From Ridgeia piscesae (taxonomy: Eukaryota > Annelida > Polychaeta > Sabellida > Siboglinidae), in the NCBI GenBank assembly GCA_025642075.2, contig JAODUO010000079.1, positions 192,501 through 256,500 on the forward strand: a DNA stretch of 64,000 nucleotides, given 5' to 3'. The position numbers and the translations under genes were made by a program. Shown in pieces: positions 1 through 12,290 of this stretch (position 1 is its first letter; each line of letters opens with the position of its first letter). The notes beneath the pieces are model-generated. The model did no database searches and was not told where the DNA came from. It worked only from the letters and a program-made list of their open reading frames with translations.

Positions 1-4
1 CCCA

Positions 5-211
5 CTAGTCAGCCCAATCACTGTAGTGAGGTCCTAGTTTCACTGCGATATTTCCTGTTGCAGAGATAACTATATTAGTTAGACTACAAGACTTGTTCGA
101 AAGGCCATCAGCGCGAAGTTGACCTAAAAGCAGGTTGTGATGGAGGCAATCAAAGGCCTTTGTCAGTTCCATGAGAATTGAGAATGGCTGCGACATACTA
201 ATGACTGTCAA
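5..211 (-). pseudogene. LINE reverse transcriptase fragment
   Basis: The minus-strand reading frame contains LTKAFDCLHHNLLLGQLRADG, shortened here as LTKAFDCLHHNLLL, which matches the 'DL(S/T)KAFD..(N/H)H..LL.KL...G' block of non-LTR reverse transcriptases (the first catalytic aspartate lies in the AFD motif). Only about 60 residues are recognisable and no active-site xxDD is present inside the window. The fragment may continue past the left edge. It is a relic of a non-LTR retrotransposon; the clade cannot be set from so short a piece. Confidence 0.6.
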
Positions 212-840
212 GTGGCTGGAGTCAAACCTCTATTAATCTCAAGTCGTTTTATGTAAGAGTAGAACACTTTTATTCAAACTCCAGTCAGTATATGTTAAGA
301 AATCAGTATTATATGAAGTCCTTAAATTCAACCTTTCCCTCACAGAGCTGCACATGGGAATATATAATAACACTGTCATAACTAAAATATTATTTGGTCA
401 CTTTTCAATAGTGAGATGAGTATAATTAGTGGTCAAATATATGTATGTAAAATAAGCACACTCGATTGTGATTACGTCTGCATGTAATCGTGGTTACAAT
501 TATGAAACATCACTACCATGCTACACATAATTATACACAATTACATTCCATAGTATCCTAGCAACTAACATTTTTGTATACCAAAGTTACACACAGTTAC
601 AGAGTGACCATGCGGTCTTGCCATGGAACAGCCCGAGACTCTGACAAAAATATTTTGTCAGCATGGTGCGCTGTTCTTTTGCACCGAAAGTTGGGTTTCT
701 GTCAGAGATGGAAGGCAGACCTGTTAACAGAGGGTCGGCTCTCCATGCACCAGCAGTCTCATGGTGCTCAGTGTCTTCGGTATCCTGTACGTTTGTGTAT
801 GTGAGTTTGTTTGTCTCCACTAAGTAATTATGATACAACA
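212..840. other. No gene seen
   Basis: AT-rich sequence with short overlapping open frames on both strands that show no recognisable motif. Nothing supported as a gene. Confidence 0.5.
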
Positions 841-841
841 A

Positions 842-1076
842 GCCGCCAGTAGGACATCCTTTACCTAATTGGGCCCAAAGTTGATTGTAGTCAGAAATAC
901 CCTAAACCTGTTGACAAGTATGCCAAAGGCGTTTTCGACCACACGTCTAGACCGTGAAAGGCGGTAGTTGTAGATTGACATTGCTCTGTCGTGGTTTCTG
1001 TGGGGTACGGTTTCATCATGTCTACCCTTAGGGGGAAAGCGTCATCACCTACAATGTGATGATGTATGGGTGCAGT
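842..1076 (-). pseudogene. PIF/Harbinger transposase (DDE_Tnp_4) C-terminal fragment
   Basis: Minus-strand translation includes [20 protein letters not shown] followed by VDMMKPYP, the third-catalytic-block region of Harbinger/HARBI1-type transposases (typically VGDxAFPLxxxLMKPYP). A one-base deletion shortly after breaks the frame, after which the other frame continues with the [19 protein letters not shown] block and NRFRVF, the usual C-terminal motif. The same stretch, about 90% identical, sits on the plus strand near 19.64-19.81 kb. Upstream catalytic blocks are missing: the fragment joins directly to the dispersed repeat at 1080-1390, so this is an internally deleted, non-autonomous derivative. 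Confidence 0.75.
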
Positions 1077-1079
1077 CAT

Positions 1080-1390
1080 TCCTCCCAATTCGATTAGCTG
1101 GTTCCACAGATGGTATAGTACGCAGCCTACGCGTTCGGGGAGCAAAAATCCTTCAAATGCAACCCTCTTGAGTCTCCCCAAAATCATGCTCACTTGCGCC
1201 GGAACTTCAGCCATGCATCTCCGATCTCCGTCGACGGCTCACGACACGGGGGCAGGCAAGTATTCAAAATGTTTCGCTGCTACGTTAAACTTTAAGTTAA
1301 GGAAAAACTTCCTGTTTTTGCGTCACCAAGGCCAAGAGACATGACGTGGGGCGCATGCGCAAACGGTCTATGGGGGCACGTTACGGCGTA
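1080..1390. repeat. Dispersed repeat, probable Harbinger terminal region, copy 1
   Basis: About 300 bp that recur at 45305-45602 with small differences. Shared landmarks are TACGCGTTCGGG, the segment around the CTCCGATCTCCGTCGACGG string, and the distal GCATGCGCAAACGGTCTATG. Here the block lies directly next to the Harbinger transposase fragment, so I infer it is the non-coding or 5' terminal part of the same transposon family. I could not fix the terminal inverted repeat or target duplication by eye. Confidence 0.6.
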
Positions 1391-1539
1391 CGTAAAGCTC
1401 GGCGCTCACGAGCGGATTGGCCGCGCTGCGCCAGCTCACGAGGCCAGCTGTTGAGGTAATCTCGCTTAACCGACTATCGGTCGGCTGCGGAACTACGCCG
1501 AGAAGACAGTATGGTGATTCTGCCGGCTTTTGAATATTT

Positions 1540-2045
1540 ATCCGCGTGACCTATACAATGCTGCCACGTCACGGACACTGGTTAATCCTGTCGTAATTTC
1601 TATTTTTATAAACAACTGCAAATTTGTATTTCTATTTATTTTGAGGTAATATAAGATTAATTGTGAATAGTTTTTATAATACAGCATTATATGATAAAAA
1701 GGTATCCTTATTTAATTTGTATGTTATCCGTGTGGGGCGAAACAATGCTGCCACCTTACAGATACTGGTTAATCCGGCCGCAATTCTTATTTTATAAACA
1801 ACTGTAAATTTGAATTTTTACTTATTTTTGTGTTAATGTAAGTTCAATGTTCAATACTTTTCATAGGATATCATTATCTTGTAAAAGTATATCGTTATTT
1901 TAATTTTATTTCATAGTTGGCCTGAGAGCGTCTCTACCCCCCGCCCGAGCGGTTAACAAATGCAGAGCATTAGTTTCCCCAGGCAGAGTTGAGGGGCTTA
2001 AAAGTGCTGCCACCTCACGGAGCCTGGGTAACCGAGGCTACTGTT
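1540..2045. repeat. Degenerate tandem repeat of about 190 bp
   Basis: The block beginning ACAATGCTGCCAC and continuing to CTGGTTAATCC appears near 1555 and again near 1745, with the following ATAAACAACTG(C/T)AAATTTG segment also repeated. A third, more diverged start (AAAGTGCTGCCACCTCACGG) occurs near 2000. Roughly two and a half copies. No coding potential seen. Confidence 0.6.
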
Positions 2046-2261
2046 GAGTTGGATTCCTAATCACCATTGCCGGACACGAGTCATCAAAAAATAGCGTGTA
2101 CATATTGGGTCATACTTATATTTGATCCTTTGTACGATTGATACACATAATGTACAGTGTGATAAGAAAGTTTAATGAATATGTTAATAGGTGATGATCT
2201 AACTAACACTTCTTGAAAATACAATCTAAAATACCATGAAAAGGTATTAATTTTAATAGTA

Positions 2262-3005
2262 ATAATAATAATAATAGTTTATTTCACTCTCTCTGGGCAA
2301 TCAGAAAGATTGAAATGGGTACATAAAACGTGCAAAGTATATTTGTTAAAATACATTCAAATAATATATAATTTAAGACATTAGCGTAAATATAAATTAT
2401 AATGTAGAGAATATACGATATGTATCTATAAAACTAATTAAAATAATTTAAGACATTAAAAACTATTTTATGTTAAAATGTTACGCCGACAAGTCAATGT
2501 ATTTTACTAAGCTTATTAAAAAATAATAAATAGTTTAAAACATTAAAATAAATAGATCTAAGAAATAAATTAAGGCTTTACAATATTTTACACATATCCA
2601 TATCAGCATGCACGAAAGTTTGTTAAGAGTCACTGTGAGTTCTTTTGGTTGAACAGACACCAGTTAATGAAACAGTTCTTGGTCCTGTTGGTTTTTACTC
2701 TGGGTAAGGAGTATCGAGTACGGCATCGTGTATTGTGTGTTGTAGTCCTTGGTTTTGGTAGTAGTTTATGCAGTTTGTGCTGCGGTTGTTCGATTTGTGT
2801 GAAGAAATTTTCACATAACTGCGCACGTCTTTGTTTCAGAGAAGTCAGCTGTGCATTCGCTAATGCTTAGACATAGGGAGTGTTCTGGTATATGATGTTC
2901 ATAGCACGTCTTTGTACACGCTCCATGTCACTTTGGAGACCCAATGTGAGTGAGGTCGACCATGCAGGACATGCGTATTCCAGAGTAGGTCGGATCACAA
3001 TTACA
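2262..3005 (-). mobile_element. 5'-truncated LINE, 3' end of ORF2 plus (ATT)n tail
   Basis: Read on the minus strand, 3003-2870 encodes VIRPTLEYACPAWSTSL and then MERVQRRAMNIIY, the conserved post-catalytic 'VRPxLEYA.pvW.....ErVQrra' block of CR1/Jockey-type LINE reverse transcriptases. This is followed by a one-stop-interrupted stretch ALANAQLTSLKQRRAQLCENF and LLPKPR...YSLPRVKTNR, the usual ORF2 C-terminus. The LINE 3' end reaches a short (ATT)n microsatellite at about 2262-2280 (seen as AATAATAAT on the plus strand), a common LINE tail. Upstream RT blocks are missing, so this is a 5'-truncated dead copy. Confidence 0.75.
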
Positions 3006-3059
3006 ATCATTATGGGAAATCCAAGTCAATATTGTTCACAATATTTAGCAACAGGACTT

Positions 3060-3270
3060 TATTTTTACAATCATCACAGACAGTAGACAACGTTACCAGT
3101 ATCAGACAATTATAAAGAAATTAAAATCGTCACAGACAAAAGACAATCCTAGAAGTTTCAGACAAATATAAAAATTACCATCATCACAAAAATGTATAAT
3201 GTTACAATTTTCAGACAAAACTTTTTTCAGTCTCATAAGTTTCAGACAAATATATGTCGGGATACAAAAC
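3060..3270. repeat. Short degenerate tandem repeat (~66 bp unit)
   Basis: The phrases ATCACAGACA, GACAA...GTT(A/T)C and TTTCAGACAAATAT recur about every 60-70 bp, giving about three imperfect copies. Non-coding as far as I can see. Confidence 0.45.
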
Positions 3271-3570
3271 ATCAGGAAAAGCAAATAATATCAACTATTT
3301 GAATACTGGTGTGTAAAGGCAACTGATTTTATTGTTCTTCCAGGTGAAAGCTTCGTCAGTCTTTCGATCGCGTATCGACTAGGTGAACGAACGCTGTCGT
3401 GCATTGTTGGTGAAACATGCATAGCACTAGTGCACGTCATGAAAGACAAATACTTACAGGTAGATAATAGTGTTGATAATACGTGTATGTGTCAATGTCG
3501 TTAATCAGTTTGTGCAACTTTATAAATTGCATAATAATATTTGTGTAATTGCCAAGGCAGGTATTCAGTA

Positions 3571-3662
3571 GGCTCTGGCTTATGCGCCTGATCAACTTCA
3601 GTACAACATATCACTACGCATATCTTAGCCAATCAATCACAGTACCAGATTAAGCCAGAGCC
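3571..3662. repeat. Short inverted repeat (MITE-like hairpin)
   Basis: GGCTCTGGCTTA at 3571-3582 is exactly the reverse complement of TAAGCCAGAGCC at 3651-3662, with 68 bp between them. It could be a small hairpin or a miniature inverted-repeat element. I see no clear target duplication. Confidence 0.5.
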
Positions 3663-3828
3663 AAGAATTTTTGTTTACCAATTGCAGTACAATTGTCTGC
3701 AGTGGTACTCGGAATTTGCAGTTAATTATAATTTTAAAGTTTACAAGTTCGACTTATCTACTACTTTTATTTGTTATCTTTCCAGCGCGCTTGGAATCAC
3801 GGGAAGATCGTGTTGATCTGCCGTCGAA

Positions 3829-4464
3829 ATGGTGGTGCACCGGCCAGGCCCCCTCAGCCTCTCGTGTTTGGGCCTAACAAGGCGAAATCGTGGAAAATAT
3901 GCCGTCGGCGCTGATCAAATTATTGCACACTATCGGCTGTATGACGGTTTCCAGTTCACAACACCACAAGAACACCGCACCACGATGAAAATCTTATCAG
4001 CTTTTGACGAATTCGCTACAGGGGAGGAAAACGAAATATTTGAACGGTATAAGTTCAATAACCGGAAGTAGCAGGATGGAGAAAGTTTCGAAGATTTCCA
4101 TGCCGACCTACGCGTGTTGGCAAAAACTTGCAACGTCTGTCATCAATGTGCAAGTTCGATGATAAGAGATAGGATCATTTTAGGCATAACACAGTCGGAC
4201 ACGCGACAAGAGTTGCTTAAGATCCATAAACGTTCCCTAAACGCGTGTGTAGATGTTTACAGAGCAGCAAAGTCGGCCATAACACACAGGTCAGTACTGG
4301 ATGATTTATGTGAACCTGTACACGTCGTAAATCATGGTCGTTTACTCAAGCGTGAGTGTCGATACTGCGGCAGACGTCATGCTCCCAAGAAAGAAATGTG
4401 CCCAGCATACGGAAAGACCTGCAATAATTGTGGGCCAAGGATCATTTTGAACGGAAATGCATGA
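3829..4464 (+). pseudogene. Ty3/gypsy Gag remnant with zinc knuckles
   Basis: The first open stretch (to a stop near 4071) and the next one (4114-4464) together look like a Mag-type Gag: an FERYKFNNRK-like capsid block, MIRDRIILGI, and then a cysteine-rich tail CRYCGRRHAPKKEMCPAYG and CNNCG. The pattern CxxCGxxH...C and CxxCG is a double CCHC zinc knuckle, which binds RNA in this family. An in-frame stop lies between the two parts, and the second knuckle is cut by a frame change near 4455. Confidence 0.75.
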
Positions 4465-4509
4465 AAGGGCGCAACACAAATCAGCTGTCTAGAAACCAGC
4501 ACCAGCTGG

Positions 4510-5466
4510 GTGCATTCACTGACACAACGAAAACGGGGCGCATATGCGAAGCGTCGAATGCTCGGAAACGTGAAGCGGTTCGTAGTCCAAATCGACACAG
4601 GTGCCACAGTCAATATGCTGCCAGCCAGATACGCCAGAGATGTTGTCCCATACAATGGCGTTCTCACAATGTGGAACAAAACGATTATAAAACCGCTGAG
4701 GAAGTGTCGAATGCTGCTGAGCATTCCCTACACGGAGACATCACATGATGTTGAGTTCATCGTCTTCAAGGACAATGACGACTGTCAGCCGATTCTAGGT
4801 TTTTAGACCAGCGAGCAAATGCATCTTGTGAAAATACAGGACAATAATTTCCATCGTGTGGCAGCAGTCCAAGTTGATAGTTGTTTCAATTCACTGTTTG
4901 ATGAGAAGCTGGGAGAATGTTCAGGTGTGCAACACCTCACAGTCGACTCAAACGTGTGCCCCAAGATTATGGCTAGCCGACGGATACCCATAGCCATTCG
5001 ACCGCAACTTAAGGGCGAACTCGAGCGACTGACAGCCATGGGTGTCATTGCTCCTGTGGATGAACCGACACCATGGGTCAATCAAGTGGAAGTTGTGAAA
5101 AAGAGATCAGGCGTCTTAAGGGTGTGCATAGACCCTCACGAACTCAACAAGACGTTGCAGCGTGAGCATTACACATTGCCAATTCTCGAAGATGTGCTAC
5201 ATGACCTGCAAGGAGCAACTGTTTTCTCGAAGGCAAAACTCTCGTCTGGTTACTGGCACGTCAAGTTAGATTACGAAGCCAGCCTGTTAACGACGTTCCA
5301 GACATGTTTTGGAAGATATAGGTGGTGTCGCCTGCCTTTTTGCACAATGGTGTCAAGTGACGTGTTCCAAAAACACCTTCTAGAGGCCTTGCGTGGCCTA
5401 CCAGGCATCATCTGCATAGCGGACGACATACCAAGACTATGGCAAGACATCGGAAGAGGACGATGA
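4510..5466 (+). pseudogene. Ty3/gypsy protease and reverse transcriptase remnant
   Basis: QIDTGATVNMLP is the retropepsin active site (DTGA with a hydrophobic flank). After a stop near 4804 a 215-codon frame (4819-5466) carries the RT fingers and palm: GVIAPVDEPTPWVNQVEVV, LRVCIDPHELN, then the segment FSKAKLSSGYWHVKLD, in which the catalytic D of the usual 'F.k.D...gYwqi' block is replaced by A-K, and IADDI, the YxDD-type active site. The frame breaks right after IADDI. Loss of the first catalytic Asp would by itself inactivate the enzyme. Confidence 0.8.
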
Positions 5467-6500
5467 GAACCAGCGAAAGTTCTTCGAGCGGTGTCTGGCG
5501 ACAGGCATCAAACTCAACAAAGACAAGCTGGACATCGCACAGAAAGAGGTCACATTCATTGGTCACCGAATCACGAAGGAAGGGTTACGCGTGGATCCAG
5601 CTAAAGTATCGGCAATCAGTGAGATGCAGCCACCGACCAACACCAATCAGTTGCGCCGATTCATGGGCATGGAGAAATACCTGGCACGGTTAATGCCTCA
5701 CCTGACGGACACCATGCAACCGCTACACAACCTGCTCAATGATGACGTGCCCAACGTGTGGTCCAAGACACAACAAACGTCCTTCGATGCAGTCGAGGTG
5801 ATGCTGGCAGAAGCCCCTGTTCTTGCATTCTACAACTCGGACAAGGAACTAGTCCTGGAGAACGATGTGAGTGAGTACGGACTGGGATCGGTTTTGCTAC
5901 AAGATGTAAAGCCAGTAGTATACGCAAGCCGATCTCTGTCTTCAGCTGAACGCCGTTACGCTCAGATCGAGAAAGAAATGCTGAGCGTGTTGTTTGGTTT
6001 GAGTTAGTTTCACCACTACACGCACGGTCGAGATATGACTGTGGCGACTGACCACAAACCGCTAGTTGCGATCCGGGCGAAGCTTCCAAGCGGCTATAAC
6101 ACATGCTGCTAAAATTACAAGAGTACTCATTCCAGCTGACGTACAAACCTGGAAAAACCATACCGGTCGTCGACGCTTTGCCCCGATCACCCACAGACGA
6201 CCCGGTCACGGATGAGGTAGCCATCAACAACAACACGCTCACAGCGTTCATTCCCGAACGCCTAGACCGGATCCGTGGTGCTACATTGCTGGACCCTGTC
6301 CTGCAAGAACTGGGTACAGTCATCATGGAAGGATGGCCAAATGACGGAAGACGCGTGCCAGATCGTCTGCTACCTACTTCATTTACCGCGAGCGCTGACG
6401 ATCCAGGGCGGGTCATATTTCGCGGAGAACGCATCGTGATACCGTCTTCACAGCGAAAGAGCATGAAAGAGAAAGTGCATGCCAGCCATATAGACATCAA
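5439..6500 (+). pseudogene. Ty3/gypsy RT connection and RNase H remnant
   Basis: From about 5470 another frame resumes the RT thumb and connection (a GHRITKEGLRVDP-type block), then 5591-6007 contains QLRRFMGMEKYLARLMP and the RNase H start LVLENDVSEYGLGSVLLQ, where the first catalytic residue (normally the D of 'DAS..G.G') aligns with D in NDVSEYG. YASRSLSSAERRYAQIEKEM is the canonical RNase H block with catalytic E. A stop follows near 6007. The continuation (TDHKPL, then YKPGKTIPVVDALPR) lies in shifted frames. Confidence 0.8.
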
Positions 6501-6543
6501 CTCGTCTTTGAGGAGAGCATGAGACCTGATTTACTGGCCTCAG

Positions 6544-7640
6544 ATGTGTACAGACATCCGCCACTACGTAGAGACATGTGGTGTGTATACAACCTACGCT
6601 GACAAGCAACCTACAGAGTCGATGGTCATGACTGAGACTCCAGACCTACCATGGCTGAAAGTAGGGACGGATTTGCTCTCGTTGTCTGGAACAGACTACA
6701 TGGTAACAACAGATTACCACAGCGGTTTCGTCGAGTTAGACTACCTACCAGACAGAACCTCCAAAACAGTGGTTGGAAAGTTGAAGAACAATTTCAGTCG
6801 ACACGGCATACCGCACACACTTGTCAAAGACAATGGACCACAGTATGCATCGGCTGTGTTCAGAAAATTCGCACAGAACTGGCAGTTAGTGCACGAGACT
6901 AGCAGACCAGGCAACAGCCAAGGCAATGGTGCAGCCGAAGCGGCAGTCAAAATCGCTAAGCGGATGCTGGGAAACTGCAAGGCATCTAGGAAAGGTCCAT
7001 ACCTCGGTCTTCTGAACATTCGTAACACACCGTCTGGAGGAATGACAACAAGCACTGCACAGCGTCTGTTTGGCAGACGTACCAAAACGTTGCTGCCAAT
7101 AACACACAATCAGTTAAAACCGGGTGTTTCTGCAGATGTCGGAAAGCAATCCGGATGTAAGCGAAAGAAGTTCCAAACAGTACTGAACTCAGACCACCGC
7201 AGACGTGACTTACGACGTTTGTATGTCGGCGAAACGATCAGAATGCAGCCATTAGAACACGGCAGAAGAGAGTGTGCTGAGGCAACGGTTCACACAGCTC
7301 TGTCCAGCGATCGTACGATGTCATATCAGCGACTGGACGCCATTACCGTCGAAACCGCCGACATCTCAGACCATCACGTCCACCCGAGCACGACATGATC
7401 GCGCTGACAGACCTGAACGAATGATACCACCTAATGGCGCACACGAACGAATCGAACACACGATCCGGAAACTATCACTGTTGAGACAAACGCAGCCACA
7501 ACTCAACAACAGGAAACTGCAGCAGTCTCACAGAATACACGACCAAGAAAGGTAGTTGTGCCAGAAGACACGCGAGAACCTGGTCCCATGACTACACGAT
7601 CCGGGAGAGTAGTCAGGCCCGTGGACAGATTGAACTTGTA
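6544..7640 (+). pseudogene. Ty3/gypsy integrase remnant
   Basis: The 284-codon frame carries the integrase core: PWLKVGTDLLSL (first catalytic D), VTTDYHSGFVELDYL, VKDNGPQYASAVF (second D) and PGNSQGNGAAEAAVKIAK (third catalytic E in the GAAEA block). The upstream zinc-binding region is only partly kept (DIRHYVETCGVY). The C-terminal tail runs through another frame to about 7640. This is the best preserved piece of the element; the catalytic triad appears intact, but the Pol polyprotein it belongs to is broken upstream. Confidence 0.85.
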
Positions 7641-8655
7641 ATAGATCAAGTCTATGGACAAGCTCACATTGCAATGTATCAAGTCTGTTATGTATCAAGC
7701 CTATAATTGTAGTTGATCAAGTCTATAGATAAACTGAAATTGGAGTTAAATGTAATAGTGGCACCCTAATCATGCTAACTTTAATACTCGTTTCAGTTAC
7801 GGTAAACTTTCACTGGATAGTGTTAGTCGAATATTTTTTTTAGTTTATGCTTTTCGAATAAGGCGGGAAATATTACGTGACTATGTCCAAGACATGCGCC
7901 ATAGCGCAACTATAAAATATAGTTGTCGGTTGGAGATGATGCGATAGAAGCACACGGTTGACTGCTGGAGACGCTTGGTAGTAAATTAAGTACAGTTGGA
8001 GTCCAGTCACGTAGTCGAATCATTATTATGGATAGTTGTGACCACCCGAAACGATATATTACTTTTGTAATGTTAGACCACAGGCACGCCTTTTGGTTAG
8101 GCGAGTTTTGTCGAATCCGTGGGTCTTTTAGCGGTTTATCTCTAACTAGGTCACAAGTGTAGCATTTCGTTTCTGGGTCGTCGGGGTGCATGCGTAAATA
8201 CTTTCCTCGAACCAGCATTTATAGCCCGAAACACGGCTAACCCTCACGACGTGATCTTCGCACTTTTGGGAGGTAATAACCTCGATGCCAGCTTTCTCCC
8301 GTAGGCTCAGGAAGTTGGGACATGGCCCCGTTTGTGATCGAGCGACAGAATAACTGGCGCCATTTTGATTTCCCAAACGGGAGCGGCGCGGGTAGTTTCG
8401 GCAAATTCCGTTCTACGAGCCGAATGTAGCGTTTGTCGTGGGTTTTTTACTGGAGCAAAAATCCCTCTGGATTAGATCAGCCAAAAATAATTTCGTCCTG
8501 ATGGCGTTCTTTGATCACACATGGGCAATTACCGCGGCGCTAATTTTAAAGTAGTGCGTCTTATTGACATTGCTAAACTGTCCTTTCCATTCGCTAGGTG
8601 GCGCAGATCCTAGGGTGTAACTCCGGAATGTGGGTGTCACTTCACGTATACTGTA
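7641..8655. other. No gene seen; possible 3' LTR area
   Basis: Begins with several copies of a (A)TCAAGTCTAT phrase (7647-7730). A TATA-like ACTATAAAATATAG at about 7910 inside this stretch would fit an LTR promoter, but I found no matching 5' LTR. Short minus-strand frames around 7910-8376 have no motif I recognise. Confidence 0.4.
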
Positions 8656-8659
8656 CTTA

Positions 8660-9425
<766 letters not shown>

Positions 9426-9526
9426 ATGTGATTACAATGCTTGTTTATATTATCTTCAAACAATTCCCCTCCACACAGGATGTGGTTATTTTGCAAGGTG
9501 TAATTGTTTCTTAATCTAACTCTATA

Positions 9527-10781
9527 TTGGCTCCTATGATTTGGTTTTTCAGGATTGCTCCCACCAAGAGAGGCAATCCTGGCCGGCCTTCCAACACGGG
9601 GCCGCGACAGACACGGTCACGGTCCACAGCATTACGTGCTACAATCAACGCGTCCTCGGCATTGCTATCTGTACTGATGGGCCAGACCTCAGCCGCATGC
9701 AACACACGGCAGTATTTTGACGATGCACCAGCCCTCCAGCAGGTTGTGCGAGAGGCAGATGGTGCATCGGCGGATGGATCTGGAACAACGCTTGCGCCTC
9801 ATAGAGAATCGCATTGACGCTTCCGACCGCCTCACGCAGGAGGTACATGCCATGGTGCGTGAGATGAGACAGGATCGTCAGCCTGCTGTCTCGCAGCCAG
9901 CCTCCAGCACCTTGCCTGTACTGTCCCCAAGTGACTCTGACATTGTCCCTCCTGTCGCAGTTGCATCTTGTTCAGCCCCTTGGCCGTCACAAAACGTGAT
10001 CTTGCCAGTTAACACCCAAGACTCTCCATAGGGCAGCAAGAGATTTGGTGGCATCGGCATCAGGTGTTACCCGTCACCCCTGGGTCACTGATGCTGTGAA
10101 AGGGCAGATCTGGTCTGGAGAGTATGCAAACATGGCTCCCCTGTTGCCGTCTCCACGTGGCTATAACGTCATAGTTAGCCCAGGCCAGGACAATGACTCC
10201 CCCACGTTCTGTCTTGCTCCTAGACAGAAGACTGGTGTCTTGTCTTTTGGTCAGTGGCTGCAGGATTTGAGATTTATCAGTCTATTCTTCTGCTTCAGCC
10301 GTCCAACCTCCCTGATGCCTGTGCCCTACTGATGTACGTCGAAACCATCCGAAAGATGTACGAGCGGGGCTCGGACTGGCGGTCCTACGACCAGGCATTT
10401 AGGACGCTGCGCCGGGCAAACAACTGGGCATGGGATTCAGTGTGCATGCAGCTGTGGATGGATGCGTCGGGGGCAGGCCATGCTGATGCTCCTGGTGGAC
10501 GCCAGATGGCAGCAGCTGGTGCCCTCTTTCACAACAAGAGTAAGCCCAGTTGGGGGAAGTTAAGTGGCCCTCCAACAAGCACTGCTTTGCGTTTAACTAT
10601 GGAGAAGTGTGTAATGCAGAAACCTGCCGTTACACACATAAATGCAAACAGTGTGACGGCCCCTCGAATTTCTCAGGTGCAGCAAACGACACTCCACCAA
10701 TTCCTTCAGTATGCCGTAACCCCCACCCCCACGACTGGGTCGTCGCCTGCCGATCCGCGCCCCACTTGGTACAGGAAGTAG
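9527..10781 (+). pseudogene. DIRS Gag-like remnant
   Basis: A basic N-terminal stretch (KRGNPGRPSNTGPRQTRSR) and a charged helix (MDLEQRLRLIENRIDASDRL) precede a WLQ...FEIYQSILLLQPSNL segment and YDQAFRTLRRANNWAWD, which fit the 'W..YD..FR.lR' core of DIRS Gag proteins. The C-terminus has a CCCH-like cluster, CFAFNYGEVCNAETCRYTHK then CKQC, also usual in DIRS Gag. Three frames are used, so at least two frameshifts exist (near 9800 and 10255), plus a stop near 10031. Confidence 0.7.
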
Positions 10782-10782
10782 C

Positions 10783-12290
10783 ATGTTTACCTCATTTTCA
10801 CATACTGTGCTTAGCAAGGCTTTGATAGGCTACCATCCTAATGTTGTTACTTATCTTGTCAATGGTATTAAGCATGGTTTTAGACTTCCGCAGCAAGAGT
10901 GTCCAGTAGTTAGAAACCTTAAGTCTGCTGATGAATTTCCTGCTGTTATAGACCAGACAATTCAGAAAGAACTGGATTTATGCAGGATTCTAGGTACATT
11001 TGATACGCCACCCGCTTTTCCTAACTTTCGGGATAGTCTTTTAGGCGTCGTGGCCAAGAAAACTCCTGGGGAATTTCGAACTATACATCACTTATCCTAC
11101 ACAGAAGGCTCATCTGTAAATGACTTTATTCCTCTAGATATATCTTCAGTACAATACGCTACAATTCAGGATGCTATTACCTTTCTTACTCAAGGTCATC
11201 ATATTTTTATGGCCAATGTTGACATTGAATCAACTTTCAGGATTATTCCCATTGCTCCTCTAGACAGGCCTTTACTAGGTTTCCAATGGAAGGGTAAGTT
11301 CTTCATGGAAGCAGTCCTCCCCATGGGTTGTTCCAGTTCCTGCGCCATATTTGAAACTTTCAACTGAGCCTTGGAGTGGGTGGCAACAACTAAGCTAGGA
11401 ATAACATCCATGGCTCATGTTGTCGATGATTTTCTGTTAATGGCTCATTCTGAAGCTAAATGCTTAGATGATTTGAAGATTTTTGTGGACCTCTGTTCGG
11501 AACTTGGCGTTCCATTGGCTCCAAGTAAGACGGTAGCTCCATGTCACGTACTTGCATTCCTTGGCATTACAATAGACGCATTACGTAACTAAGTCAGGCT
11601 CCCTGACGATAAATTGCATAAGGGGCGGCAATTGCTAGCTGATGTCCAAAGGAAGCAGAAGATCACTCTGAAAGAACTCCAGTCCCTACTTGGTGTCCTC
11701 AATTGTTTCTGTTCTGTGGTATCAGGAAGAGCTTTTTAAGACGTTTATTGGGCTTGACTGTTGGATTGCAGAAGCCCCATCACCATTTTCGTATGACAGG
11801 ATTTTCTTACTCAGTTCAATGGCAAGTCCTTCTTCTTCATTGATGGCAATTTCCTGACAGGGGATTTCTTGCAGTTGTATACCGATGCTTAGGATTTGGG
11901 GCAATTTATGGTTCGAAATGGTTCTATGGTCTCTGGCCAGCGGCATGGCGATCCTACCATGTCTCAGTCCATGGCAGCAGTTCAGGTATGGGGTAGGCAA
12001 TGGCGAAACCACAGTGTCTGTTTTTACACAGATAATGAGCCTCTTGTTCCGATCATTAATATGCAAACGTCTGGCGACGCCACCATTATGGCATTACTCC
12101 GTCCTTTGTTTTTGTCATGCCTGCGTTGTAATATTAATTTCACTGCACAGCATATACCAGGTCGCTTCAACACTTTAGCTGACAAATTCTCACGTTTACA
12201 GGTACAGGCTTTCCGCAGACTGTCTCCATGGGCAGAGGCCAACCCGACGGAGATCCCCTATTGTTTATCTCCCGAGAGTTTTGGGAATCT
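10783..12290 (+). pseudogene. DIRS reverse transcriptase and RNase H remnant
   Basis: 10783-11367 is open for 194 codons and contains FRTIHHLSYTEGSSVNDFI, VDIESTFRIIPI (normally VDIxxAFR, first catalytic D) and LPMGCSSSCAIFETFN. After a stop, 11371-11592 has MAHVVDDFLLMAHSE, the VDD active site typical of DIRS RT, and the FLGITID block. Stops at 11367 and 11592 and a decayed middle follow. The RNase H C-terminus is seen at 12126-12290: INFTAQHIPGRFNTLADKFS, matching the usual 'I.a.hiPG..N..AD..SR'. Confidence 0.85.

Larger units (their letters stand above)
3780..7640 (+). mobile_element. Decayed Ty3/gypsy LTR retrotransposon (Mag-like) internal region
   Basis: Gag, protease, reverse transcriptase, RNase H and integrase segments follow each other in the standard Ty3/gypsy order on the plus strand, spread over several frames with stops near 4070, 4804, 6005 and 6520 and frame changes near 4455 and 5440. 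The block ends with a TRSGRVVRPVDRLNL-like tail and a stop near 7640, typical of the Pol C-terminus in this group. I looked for matching LTRs in 3300-3780 and 7640-8100 and found none by eye, so one LTR may be missing or too diverged. The several lesions mean it cannot be active. Confidence 0.85.

Noticed and set aside
3300..3780. 5' LTR of the Ty3/gypsy element
   Set aside because: No matching sequence found in 7640-8100, so an LTR pair cannot be claimed.
7910..8376. Minus-strand small ORFs with Cys residues (KCYTCDLVRDK) as a zinc-finger gene
   Set aside because: Too short, no spaced Cys/His pattern, and located next to a dead retrotransposon.
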